A stretch of 64,000 bases of DNA from Janthinobacterium sp. 1_2014MBL_MicDiv (GTDB lineage: Bacteria > Pseudomonadota > Gammaproteobacteria > Burkholderiales > Burkholderiaceae_D), in contig NZ_CP011319.1 in the NCBI RefSeq assembly GCF_001865675.1, positions 1,116,001 to 1,180,000 on the forward strand, given 5' to 3'. Under the pieces are notes generated by a model. The model had not been told where the DNA came from, searched no databases, and saw nothing but the letters and a program-made list of their open reading frames with translations. Positions 53,116 through 61,704 of the stretch are shown one piece after another (within the stretch, counting starts at the first letter, position 1; each line of letters starts with the position of its first letter). A program made the translations under genes and the position numbers.

Positions 53116-53706
53116 TCAACGGGCGCCGGCGTCTCTTTTTTCTGCCACGTATCGATAGTCGATACCCTTGTCCCATCGATTTTGCCAGTGGAGCAGGAAC
53201 GATTTCGCCAATTCTGGGCTGTTCCATACGACAACGACATTTTCGCTATTTGACGTGGCGGCATCCCTGCTGTAGTTGAAACTCCCATTTTGAACGGACA
53301 CATCATCAGCAACGATGTATTTATCATGATGCATGGCATAAACTGAAATAGTTTTCGTTGGAATGCCAGCCTTGAATAGCAGGTCGAGGACCGCAATGCT
53401 GTTCTTTCGCTGGTTTCGCCGGGCATCAACAAGTACCTGGACATCGACTCCTCGTTTCTTAGCGTTCAGCAACGCTTCTGCTATCTGGCGAGAGTTGAAG
53501 GAGTACGCGGCGAGTCTGATTTTGGAAACGGATGTATTGATGACCTTGAGAACCAATTCCTCTGCTCCACTATCAGGGGAAAATGCATTTTCAATGGTCA
53601 CAGCAGGTGTGCCGGATTGGCCAGGTAGCCCTTCCGGCCGGCCGGCTCCCTGAGCTATCGACGTGAACGTAGCAGCAAAAATGGCGATAACGGCGATCTT
53701 TTTCAT
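53116..53706 (-). CDS. Secreted phospholipase D-type nuclease (Nuc-like)
   Basis: 196 residues, signal peptide (residues 1-20, TSIAQGAG). One PLD motif: HDK (127-129) x4 D134, followed by NGSFNYS, so it would work as a homodimer like the Nuc endonuclease of plasmid pKM101. The protein is single-domain, without a second HKD. It is AT-richer than neighbours. A periplasmic or secreted nuclease, perhaps for defence or DNA uptake, is an inference. Confidence 0.88.
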   Translation of the reverse strand: MKKIAVIAIFAATFTSIAQGAGRPEGLPGQSGTPAVTIENAFSPDSGAEELVLKVINTSVSKIRLAAYSFNSRQIAEALLNAKKRGVDVQVLVDARRNQRKNSIAVLDLLFKAGIPTKTISVYAMHHDKYIVADDVSVQNGSFNYSRDAATSNSENVVVVWNSPELAKSFLLHWQNRWDKGIDYRYVAEKRDAGAR

Positions 53707-53904
53707 TATTAATAATAAGTATTAAATAAATAATCAATCTTGTCGGCGGTTTTGCCTGTGAACATAGATGATAGCGTCAATGGCATGGCAGCGCTGCTGA
53801 CACCCTTCACGGTCTGATCTGGCGTCGCGCCGGCCCCCAACGCACGATTGCATCCACAGGTGAAAGCCGCCATTAATCACTCGTATCGATGACAGCGACA
53901 AAAA

Positions 53905-53936
53905 ACAGCGGCTGCCCACACTGGCGCAGCCGCTGT
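53905..53936 (-). terminator. Terminator of the TonB-dependent receptor gene
   Basis: ACAGCGGCTGC and GCAGCCGCTGT form an 11-bp stem; on the minus strand it is followed by a T-run (A-run at 53898-53905 on the plus strand). It lies 20 bases after the receptor stop codon. The 249-base gap holds nothing else evident. Confidence 0.85.
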
Positions 53937-53955
53937 TGTCACGCGCATCGCGGGA

Positions 53956-56358
53956 TCAGAACTTCACCCACAGCCGCCCGAAGTACGATGCGCCATTCAG
54001 GCCGAACTGCACGCTGTCGTACTTGAAACCGTTGTCCGTCTCGTCGGCGTTCTGCGTGGTCGGCTTGACGTTGAAGATGTTGTTGCCGCCAAACGTCAGC
54101 TTGGTGTTCTTGTTGATGCTGTAGGTAAAGCTCAGGTCGGCCGAGGTCTTGGCCTGGTAGCGCGCGTTCGGCACGCCTTCGGCCGTGCCGCTGAAGGTGC
54201 CCAGGGTTTGCGGGCCGAAGTAGATGATGCGCAAGTCCGATTCCAGCTTGCCCGTGATGTAGTCGAAGCCCAGGGTGGCTTTCGCGCGCGGGCCGCCCTG
54301 TTCGATGAACAGGCGCTCGCGTTCGGACAGCAGCACGTCTTCGTAGCCTTTCAGCGAGTCGGGCGTCTTGACCTTCGTCACTTCCGTCTTGCTCAGGTTG
54401 AGGGCCAGGAAGCTGTTCAGGCGGTTGCCGGCCAGTTCGCCCTTGTGCGAGGCCGTCAGGTCCAGTCCCCGTGTGCGCGTGTCGATGGAGTTGACGAAAA
54501 ATTGCGCCTCGCCCACGCCCAGCAAGGCCAGGCGCGCCGCCAGGTCAGGGTAGTTGTCGGCATTGAAGCGGCCCGACAGCACGATGCGGTCCTTGATCTT
54601 GATGTTGTACAGGTCGGCCGTCACGGAGATGGCTTGCGTCGGCGTCCAGGTGGCGCCGAAGGTGAAGCTGCTGGATTTTTCCTCCTTCAGCTTCGGGATG
54701 CCGGCCGCGTTGGCGACGGCGCCGCCATTGGGCGCCAGCACCACGTCGGTGGGAACGCCGCCGATGAAGTCGGTGAAGGTGGACGAGAAATACACTTGCT
54801 GCAGGGACGGCGCGCGGAAGCCCGTGCTGGCCGAGCCGCGCAGCAGCACCTCGGGCGCCACCTTATAGCTGGCGGCCAGCTTGCCCGTCACGGTGGAACC
54901 GAAATCGCTGAATTTCTCGTAGCGCAGGGCGGCCTGGGTTTTCAGGCGCTCCGTCCAGTCCAGTTCCACGTCGCCATACGCGGCGATGCTGTGGCGCCTG
55001 GCCTTGGTGGCGTCGCCGGGCTGGAAGCCGGGGAAGCCCTGGCTGCCCGCGTTGCCGCCCACGCCCACGCCGTCGGCGTCGATGTAGGAAGCTTCTTCGC
55101 CGGCCATGATCTTGTATTCCTCGCTGCGGTATTCGGCGCCGAAGGCCACGTTCATGCCGCGCATCACCGTGTCGTAATAGCGGCTGAAGTCGGCGTTGCT
55201 GGTCAGCTGCTGGAACGAGAAACCGCCCGCGTCAAAGTTGCTGGCGCTCACGCCCTTGCCGCCGGCCAGCAAGTCGCGGTTGGCGATGGATGCGTTGAGC
55301 GTATGGCTGATGTCGTAGCGCATCTTGTTGTAGCCATAGGTTTGCGAGAAATCCGCATGCCATTCGCCGATCTGGCTGCGGTGGCCGATGGTGGCGTACT
55401 GGTCGTCGATCTTGCCATTGATGAAAGGCACGAAGCCGTCCGGATACATGGCGGCCGAATTGCGCGACGGGATGTCGTCGCTGCCGATGCCGCCGCGGCC
55501 AAACGCGGCGCTCGACGCGTCGCGCGTCTGCGCGCCCGCAGTGAAGTACAGTTTTCCCGTGGTGCTGGTGGCATAGTCGCCATTCACGTACAGGGTTTTG
55601 TTCCTGGACTTGGTGTCGCCGATGATGCGCATGCTGTCCGCATCGGCGCGGTTCGAGCGGCCCCGGTCCAGGTATTCGCCCGTGATGGCAATCGTGCCCT
55701 TGTCGCCGAGGGCGATGCCGCAGTAGGCGGACGTCATGTAGTTCTTGCCATCGCCGGCCGAGTACTGGCTGTAGCCGGCCACCGCTTCGCAGCCCAGGCT
55801 TTTCTTCAGTTCGATATCGATCACGCCGGCAATGGCGTCCGAGCCGTACTGGGCGGCGGCGCCGTCGCGCAGCACTTGCACATTCTTGATTGCCAGCAAG
55901 GGAATCGCATTCATGTCCGTGCCCGTGTTGCCGCGGTTGCGCGCGCCGAACAGGTTGACGAGGGCCGTCGTGTGGCGCCGCTTGCCGTTCACCAGCACCA
56001 GCGTCTGGTCGGAGCCGAGTCCGCGCAGGGCGGCCGAATCGATGAGGTCGGCCCCGTCGGCGCCCGTCTGGCGCGTGGAGTTGAACGAAGGCGAAATGTA
56101 TTGCAGCGATTGCGCCAGATCAAATTGTCCGCCTTGCTCCGCCACCCTGGAAATGGGGATGATATCGACCGGCACCATGGTGTCCGTGGCGGAACTGGCG
56201 ACCCGGCGCGAGCCGACCACGCTGACTGTTTGCACGGGGCCATCCGTGGCAGCCGCTTCCGTGTTCTGGGCCATGGCGGCGGGACTGAAGGCGGCCAGGG
56301 CGGCGCTGCCGTACAGACTGATGAGGACTGCTTTATGCAAGGTGGTGAGGGTCGGCAC
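53956..56358 (-). CDS. TonB-dependent outer-membrane receptor
   Basis: 800 residues. Signal peptide (to AAMAQ), a plug domain (about 40-160, VLVNGKRRHTTALVNLFG and QVLRDGAAAQYGSDAIAGVI) and a 22-stranded-type barrel ending with the aromatic terminal FGRLWVKF. It imports a siderophore, vitamin or sugar-polymer by TonB energy; substrate cannot be told from sequence. No TonB, ExbBD or partner regulator is adjacent. Confidence 0.95.
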   Translation of the reverse strand: MPTLTTLHKAVLISLYGSAALAAFSPAAMAQNTEAAATDGPVQTVSVVGSRRVASSATDTMVPVDIIPISRVAEQGGQFDLAQSLQYISPSFNSTRQTGADGADLIDSAALRGLGSDQTLVLVNGKRRHTTALVNLFGARNRGNTGTDMNAIPLLAIKNVQVLRDGAAAQYGSDAIAGVIDIELKKSLGCEAVAGYSQYSAGDGKNYMTSAYCGIALGDKGTIAITGEYLDRGRSNRADADSMRIIGDTKSRNKTLYVNGDYATSTTGKLYFTAGAQTRDASSAAFGRGGIGSDDIPSRNSAAMYPDGFVPFINGKIDDQYATIGHRSQIGEWHADFSQTYGYNKMRYDISHTLNASIANRDLLAGGKGVSASNFDAGGFSFQQLTSNADFSRYYDTVMRGMNVAFGAEYRSEEYKIMAGEEASYIDADGVGVGGNAGSQGFPGFQPGDATKARRHSIAAYGDVELDWTERLKTQAALRYEKFSDFGSTVTGKLAASYKVAPEVLLRGSASTGFRAPSLQQVYFSSTFTDFIGGVPTDVVLAPNGGAVANAAGIPKLKEEKSSSFTFGATWTPTQAISVTADLYNIKIKDRIVLSGRFNADNYPDLAARLALLGVGEAQFFVNSIDTRTRGLDLTASHKGELAGNRLNSFLALNLSKTEVTKVKTPDSLKGYEDVLLSERERLFIEQGGPRAKATLGFDYITGKLESDLRIIYFGPQTLGTFSGTAEGVPNARYQAKTSADLSFTYSINKNTKLTFGGNNIFNVKPTTQNADETDNGFKYDSVQFGLNGASYFGRLWVKF

Positions 56359-56535
56359 GCAGTATCTCCAGGTCGATGGTTGATGTTATTGCTCACTCGA
56401 TTCTAGTGCCAACATTTCAAGACTCACCAGCGATACTTTGTTTTGTTATTACAAATTGCTAGTAACTGTTGTTTCCTGGTTGATTATCTTTTGCTCAATG
56501 CTTTGCCTGCCTTGCGCTGGTGCGGCATGCCCCAT

Positions 56536-57321
56536 TCAGGTGCTGCGTTGCACCATGCCGCCCACCCGGATTTCATGCGCGCTGTATTGCACCTGGATCA
56601 GGCACGGCTGCTGCGTCAGGTGGCCCTGATGCAGGCGCAGCGACTGCTGCAAGTGCGCTGCCAGCGCCCCTGCCGCCACGCCCGTGGCGCTGTCTTCCAG
56701 CGCCGGATCGAGGTGGTTGAAATTGCGCCCTTCGTATTCGCCTTCGCCCGTGCGGCAATACGCATAGCAGCCGCTGACCTTATGCAGGGCGCTCCAGTCG
56801 GCGATCAATTCCAGGTTCGGCCGCAAGGCGCGCAGGGTGGTGCGGTCGGCCACTTCCAGCAGCAGCTTCGGACTGCCCACGGAAGCGATCACGGGCGGTG
56901 ACGCCAGGTGCATGTGCTGGCCCATCAGTTCCGACGGCACATAGCGCTCGATGGCGACGGCGTGGGCAGGCTGGGGCGCCAGGCCGATGAACAATCCCTG
57001 CGCGCTGCGCAGCAGGTGCAAGGCTTGTCCGCGCATGGCGGTCGTGACCGTCAATGTCGCCGGCGCGCCAGGCGCCGTCAGCAAGACGTGGCTGGCTGCC
57101 AGGGTGGCGTGCAGGCACAGGGGACTGCGCGTGTGCGGATAGAAATAGTCGAGCACGATGCCGCCATCGGCCTGGCGGTCGATGAAGACGCAGGCGCTCA
57201 CATTGCGCTCGCGGGCAAAGCGCTGGCGCCCGGTTTCGCCGCTGTCGTCGTTTTCCACGACCAGCGCCGCATTGCCGCCGCCGGGTTCGGCACCGAAACA
57301 TTTTAAAAGGTGAACGTTCAT
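56536..57321 (-). CDS. PhzF-family epimerase/isomerase-like protein
   Basis: 261 residues in a PhzF-like diaminopimelate-epimerase fold: MNVHLLKCFGAEPGGGNAAL at the start, SGCYAYCRTGEGEYEGRNF and DSATGVAAGALAAHL near the C-terminus. Such genes are rarely tied to phenazines outside a phz operon. The ATG at 57321 gives the family N-terminus; divergent from dnaE2 with about 100 bases between. Confidence 0.88.
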   Translation of the reverse strand: MNVHLLKCFGAEPGGGNAALVVENDDSGETGRQRFARERNVSACVFIDRQADGGIVLDYFYPHTRSPLCLHATLAASHVLLTAPGAPATLTVTTAMRGQALHLLRSAQGLFIGLAPQPAHAVAIERYVPSELMGQHMHLASPPVIASVGSPKLLLEVADRTTLRALRPNLELIADWSALHKVSGCYAYCRTGEGEYEGRNFNHLDPALEDSATGVAAGALAAHLQQSLRLHQGHLTQQPCLIQVQYSAHEIRVGGMVQRST

Positions 57322-57379
57322 GGTGAGCGATGCGCAAGGTAAAACGTCAGCATAACTGAGAAGTCCCACTCAAGATGAG

Positions 57380-57404
57380 TATAATATACTGTGTTTATAT
57401 ACAG
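57380..57404 (+). promoter_or_regulatory. LexA box and -10 of dnaE2
   Basis: TATAAT (57380-57385), with CTGAGA 18 bases upstream as a weak -35, is followed by CTGTGTTTATATACAG (57389-57404), a perfect CTGT-N8-ACAG SOS box, 16 bases before the dnaE2 ATG. LexA bound here would block transcription start. Confidence 0.92.
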
Positions 57405-57419
57405 TTATTGAGGTAGATC

Positions 57420-60400
57420 ATGGGGGGCGCAGCCTTACCCGAGTATGCTGAGTTGTACTGCCTGAGCAATTTCAGCTTCCTGCATGGCGCCTCGCATGCA
57501 CAGGAGCTGGTGGCGCGCGCCGTGCAGCTCGGCTACCACGCGCTGGCCATCACGGACGAGTGTTCGCTGGCCGGCGTCGTGCGCGCCCATGCGACGGCCA
57601 AGCGGGCCGATTTTCCCCTGATCATAGGCGCGCATTTTCACCTGACGCAGGCTGACGGCAGCCCGGCCCTGTCCTTGCTGGCGCTGGTGCGGGACCCCGA
57701 AGGCTATGGCAACCTGTCGGAATTGATCACCATGGCGCGCACGCGGGCGGCCAAGGGGCGCTATCTGCTGACGCCCGAGGATTTCACCGCACCGTCGGCC
57801 GAATTTGTCCATTTGCGGGGGCTGCCCGGCTGCCTGATGATCTTGCTGCCCAGCTATCCGGCGCAGCCGGAAACCGTGCACGCGCAGGGGGCGTGGATGG
57901 CGTCCACCTTTGGCCGCGAACGCAGCTGGGTGGGCTTGAACTTGCTGCAGCGGGCGCAGGACGACGCGCACCGTCTTGCCGTGCAGGAAGCGGCGCAGGC
58001 GCTGGGCTTGCCCGTGGCAGCCGTGGGCCACGTGTGCATGCATGTGCGCTCGCGCAAGCCCTTGCTCGATACGCTGTGCGCGATTCGCGTGGGCAAGCCC
58101 GTGGGCGAATGCGGCTATGCGCTGGCGCAGAACGCGGAACAGCATCTGCGTGCGCGCTTGCGCCTGGCCAATGTGTATCCGCCGCAGGCGCTGGCGGAAA
58201 CCGTGCGCATCGCCGACATGTGCACATTTTCGCTCGACAGCCTGCGTTATGACTATCCCGACGAACTGGTGCCGCGCGGCCATACACCAGCGACTTATTT
58301 GCGTCAGGAAACGTATGCGGGCGCGCGCCTGCGCTTTCCGCTGGGCATACCTGCCAACGTGCAGGAGCAGATCGAGCAAGAGCTGGCGCTGATCGCCGAG
58401 CTGTCGTATGAAGCCTACTTTTTGACCGTGTACGACATCGTGCGCTTTGCGCGCACGCAAACCATCCTGTGTCAGGGCAGGGGCTCGGCCGCCAATTCGG
58501 CCGTCTGCTATTGCCTGCACATCACGGAAGTGGACCCGGCACGCGGCAATTCACTGGTCGGGCGTTTCATGTCGCGCGAGCGTAATGAACCGCCCGATAT
58601 CGACGTCGATTTCGAGCACCAGCGGCGCGAAGAGGTCATTCAATATATCTACGGCAAATATGGCCGCGAGCGGGCCGCGCTGGCGGCCGTGGTGATCAGC
58701 TACCGGCCGAAGAGCGCCTTGCGCGACAGCGGCAGGGCGCTGGGGATCGACCTGGCCATCGTGGAAAAAGTGTCCAAGGCGCATCGCTGGTTCGACGGCA
58801 AGCGCGACCTGCTGGACCGCCTGGCCGAATGCGGACTCGACCCGGAGGCGGAATTGTCGCAGCAGTGGGCCGGCCTGGCGCAGCAATTGCTGGGATTTCC
58901 CCGCCACTTGTCCCAGCATCCGGGCGGCTTCGTCATTGCGCATGGAAAATTGTCGCGCCTGGTGCCGATAGAAAACGCCACCATGGCCGAGCGCAGCGTC
59001 ATCGAGTGGGACAAGAATGACCTCGAGGAACTGGGCTTGATGAAGGTCGATGTGCTGGCGCTGGGCATGCTGTCGGCCCTGCGTCGCGCCCTGGAGCTGG
59101 TGGGGGCGCGGCGCGGCGAGGAATTCCGCCTGCAGGATATTCCCCGCGAAGACCCGGCCACCTACGACATGATGTGCCTGGCCGACACCATCGGCGTGTT
59201 CCAGATCGAGTCGCGCGCGCAGATGAGCATGCTGCCCCGCCTGCGGCCCCGTGAATTCTACGACCTCGTCATCGAGGTGGCGCTGGTGCGTCCCGGCCCC
59301 ATCCAGGGCGGCATGGTGCATCCGTATCTGCAGCGGCGCCAGAAAAAGGAGCCGGTCGACTATCCGAAGGGCCTGGAAAAGGCCCTGGGGCGCACCCTGG
59401 GCATCCCGATCTTCCAGGAGCAGGTGATGCAGGTGGCCATCATCGCCGCCGATTTCACGCCGGGCGAGGCGGACCAGTTGCGGCGCGCCATGGCGGCCTG
59501 GAAACGCAAGGGCGGCATGAACAATTACAAGGAACGCATCGTCGAAACGATGGTCAAAAATCAGTATGAGCGAAAGTTCGCGGAAGCCATCTTCAGCCAG
59601 ATCGAGGGCTTTGGCGAATACGGTTTTCCCGAGTCGCACGCGGCCAGTTTCGCCCTGCTGACGTATGCCAGTTCCTGGCTGAAATGCCACGAACCGGCCG
59701 CTTTCCTGTGTGCCTTGCTCAATAGCCAGCCCATGGGCTTTTACAGCCCCTCGCAACTGGTGCAGGATGCGCGCCGGCATGGCGTGCGAGTGCAGCCCGT
59801 CGACGTGGCTGTCAGCGGCTGGGAGGCAACGCTGGAAGCGGCGGGGGGGCAGGGCGCCGCGCCCGCCGTGCGCCTGGGCTTGAACAGCCTGTTCGGCATG
59901 CGCGCAGAGGCCGCCCGGCGCATCGAGGATGCGCGCGCCATCGCCGCCTTTGCGGACGTGGCCGACCTGGCCCGGCGTGGCGGCCTGGATCGCCATGACT
60001 TGCAGGTGCTGGCCGCTGGCAACGCGCTGCATGCGCTGGCCGGTCACCGCCGCGCGGCGCTGTGGCAGGCGGCTGGCGCCGTGCCGGACAAGGACCTGCT
60101 GCGTTCCACCACGCATGAGGAGGACTTGCCCGCGCTGCCCGCACCGACGGAAGGCGAGGCCATCGTCAGCGATTACCGCGCGCAGGGGCTGACCCTGGGG
60201 CGCCACCCGCTGGCGCTGCTGCGCACGCAGTTGCTGGCGCAGCGCTTCCTGCCCGCCTCCACGCTGATGACTTACACGAACGGGCAGGTGGCGCGCGCCT
60301 GCGGCATCGTCACCGTGCGCCAGCGGCCTGGCACGGCCAAGGGCGTCATTTTCATGACCCTGGAAGACGAGACGGGCACGGTGAACGTCATCGTCTGGCC

Positions 60401-60566
60401 AGACCTGGTGGAAAGCCAGCGGCGCGAGGTGCTGAGCGCGCCGCTGCTGGGCGTGTATGGCGTGTGGCAGAGGGAAGGCATCGTGCGCAACCTGGTGGCC
60501 AGGCGCCTGGTCGACATGTCGCATTTGCTGGGACGCTTGCGCACCAGCAGCCGCGATTTTTGCTGA
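57420..60566 (+). CDS. dnaE2: Error-prone DNA polymerase DnaE2 (ImuC)
   Basis: 1048 residues. DnaE2 is the alpha-subunit-like polymerase of SOS mutagenesis and works with ImuA and ImuB. PHP domain (about 5-210, YAELYCLSNFSFLHGASHAQ), polymerase core with PDIDVDFEHQRREEV and the palm, then GNPG-type finger with FQIESRAQMSMLPRLRP, helix-hairpin and OB-fold (about 930-1010). GGTAG precedes the ATG at 57420. It has its own LexA box and lies about 16 kb from imuAB. Confidence 0.96.
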   Translation: MGGAALPEYAELYCLSNFSFLHGASHAQELVARAVQLGYHALAITDECSLAGVVRAHATAKRADFPLIIGAHFHLTQADGSPALSLLALVRDPEGYGNLSELITMARTRAAKGRYLLTPEDFTAPSAEFVHLRGLPGCLMILLPSYPAQPETVHAQGAWMASTFGRERSWVGLNLLQRAQDDAHRLAVQEAAQALGLPVAAVGHVCMHVRSRKPLLDTLCAIRVGKPVGECGYALAQNAEQHLRARLRLANVYPPQALAETVRIADMCTFSLDSLRYDYPDELVPRGHTPATYLRQETYAGARLRFPLGIPANVQEQIEQELALIAELSYEAYFLTVYDIVRFARTQTILCQGRGSAANSAVCYCLHITEVDPARGNSLVGRFMSRERNEPPDIDVDFEHQRREEVIQYIYGKYGRERAALAAVVISYRPKSALRDSGRALGIDLAIVEKVSKAHRWFDGKRDLLDRLAECGLDPEAELSQQWAGLAQQLLGFPRHLSQHPGGFVIAHGKLSRLVPIENATMAERSVIEWDKNDLEELGLMKVDVLALGMLSALRRALELVGARRGEEFRLQDIPREDPATYDMMCLADTIGVFQIESRAQMSMLPRLRPREFYDLVIEVALVRPGPIQGGMVHPYLQRRQKKEPVDYPKGLEKALGRTLGIPIFQEQVMQVAIIAADFTPGEADQLRRAMAAWKRKGGMNNYKERIVETMVKNQYERKFAEAIFSQIEGFGEYGFPESHAASFALLTYASSWLKCHEPAAFLCALLNSQPMGFYSPSQLVQDARRHGVRVQPVDVAVSGWEATLEAAGGQGAAPAVRLGLNSLFGMRAEAARRIEDARAIAAFADVADLARRGGLDRHDLQVLAAGNALHALAGHRRAALWQAAGAVPDKDLLRSTTHEEDLPALPAPTEGEAIVSDYRAQGLTLGRHPLALLRTQLLAQRFLPASTLMTYTNGQVARACGIVTVRQRPGTAKGVIFMTLEDETGTVNVIVWPDLVESQRREVLSAPLLGVYGVWQREGIVRNLVARRLVDMSHLLGRLRTSSRDFC

Positions 60567-60605
60567 GTGTTGTATAAAAGGATGCCGGCATGGCATGATT
60601 TACGC

Positions 60606-61082
60606 ATGACACCCTTGCCCGAACCGACTCTGCGTCCCGCCCTGGTGGCGGACGCGCCCGCCATCGTTGCCCTGATCGACGACCTGATGCCTTTTTTGAC
60701 CCTGCACCCGGACGGTGCGGGAGCGGAAAAGTTCATCGAGCATTGCCGCCAGCCGGCCATCGAAGGCTATCTGTCGCAGAGCCGCTACGCCTACCAGCTC
60801 GCGCATATCGATGGCGAACTGGCCGGCGTGGTGGCCATGCGCGACAACACGCATCTGTTCCACATGTTCGTGCCGCGCGCGCTGCACCGGCGCGGCATGG
60901 CGCGCCGGCTGTGGCAGGCGGCGCGTGACGCTGCCATCGCCGCCGGCAATACGACGGGCTTTACGGTGAACGCCTCCCTGTATGCCTTGCCTCTGTATGC
61001 GCGCCTGGGCTTTGTCGCCACCGGGCCGAAGGTGGAGATGGATGGCATCGCCTTCGTGCCGATGCGCATGGCACTGGATTGA
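60606..61082 (+). CDS. GNAT-family N-acetyltransferase
   Basis: 158 residues. Acetyl-CoA motif in VPRALHRRGMARRLWQ (RRGMA), a front DAPAIVALIDDLM and YARLGFVATGP near the end. Substrate unknown. The ATG at 60606 is preferred over the GTG at 60567, which would place extra residues with no match. Just after dnaE2 but with its own likely promoter or run-on. Confidence 0.85.
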   Translation: MTPLPEPTLRPALVADAPAIVALIDDLMPFLTLHPDGAGAEKFIEHCRQPAIEGYLSQSRYAYQLAHIDGELAGVVAMRDNTHLFHMFVPRALHRRGMARRLWQAARDAAIAAGNTTGFTVNASLYALPLYARLGFVATGPKVEMDGIAFVPMRMALD

Positions 61083-61105
61083 CTATCCACCCAGGAGCGG
61101 GGACC

Positions 61106-61570
61106 TCAGCGACCTGGTGCCCGTCGCGTATCTGTGCGCACTTCCATCAATAGCCCGCGCTGTTGCAGAATGATTCTGCCAACAAGGAAGGCGATTTCCC
61201 AGCTGAACATGGCAGCCGCAAGGAACAGTGTCCGGCCATCCGGTTCCTGATAGTGTCGAAATAAATGGCTGCATCCGCACACAAGACCGCTGACGCCAAA
61301 CAGCAATAATGGCTACACATCGGCGATGAAGTTCGCATAGGCGCCGGGGCCACATTGTGCGTCCACTTTGGCGGCCAGCGACGGCGCCTGGAATGGATAT
61401 CCGCTGATTTTGCTGGCGAACAGCGCGGCCGCCAGGATTTGTGCCAGTAAAAGCCAGTAATCGCGCGATAAATCAACACCGTGAAGCAGCTTGTCCGGGA
61501 AGGTATGGACGCAATAATAGGCCATGCCGCATATCCAGATAGCGGCGGCAATGGCTTTTGAGATGCTCAT
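61106..61570 (-). pseudogene. Small membrane protein gene broken by an in-frame TAG
   Basis: One reading frame of 155 codons (start ATG 61570, MSISKAIAAAIWICG) contains a TAG at 61313-61315; the part before it ends YANFIADV, and in the same frame after it continues PLLLFGVSGLVCGCSHLF to a TGA at 61106. Both halves have hydrophobic helices and match in composition, so it was probably one four-helix membrane protein. Either it is inactive, or the TAG is a sequencing error or is read through. No family recognised. Confidence 0.6.
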
Positions 61571-61704
61571 CGTTGATCCTGAAAGGGGTGGTCTTAATGC
61601 CAGGCGCGCCACATTACACCATCAAGCGAGCAGAGCCAGGCGATGACAGCAAGGGACCGCCGGCCAGGCTACGCCCCCTGCATGCGTTTGACCTGCCTGA
61701 CGCA

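Noticed and set aside
54208..56406. 732-codon ORF opposite the TonB-dependent receptor
   Set aside because: Shadow frame with no recognisable domain.
61147..61551. 134-codon ORF overlapping the broken membrane-protein gene
   Set aside because: Different frame with Ser/Arg/Cys-rich composition; the hydrophobic frame either side of the TAG is more protein-like.
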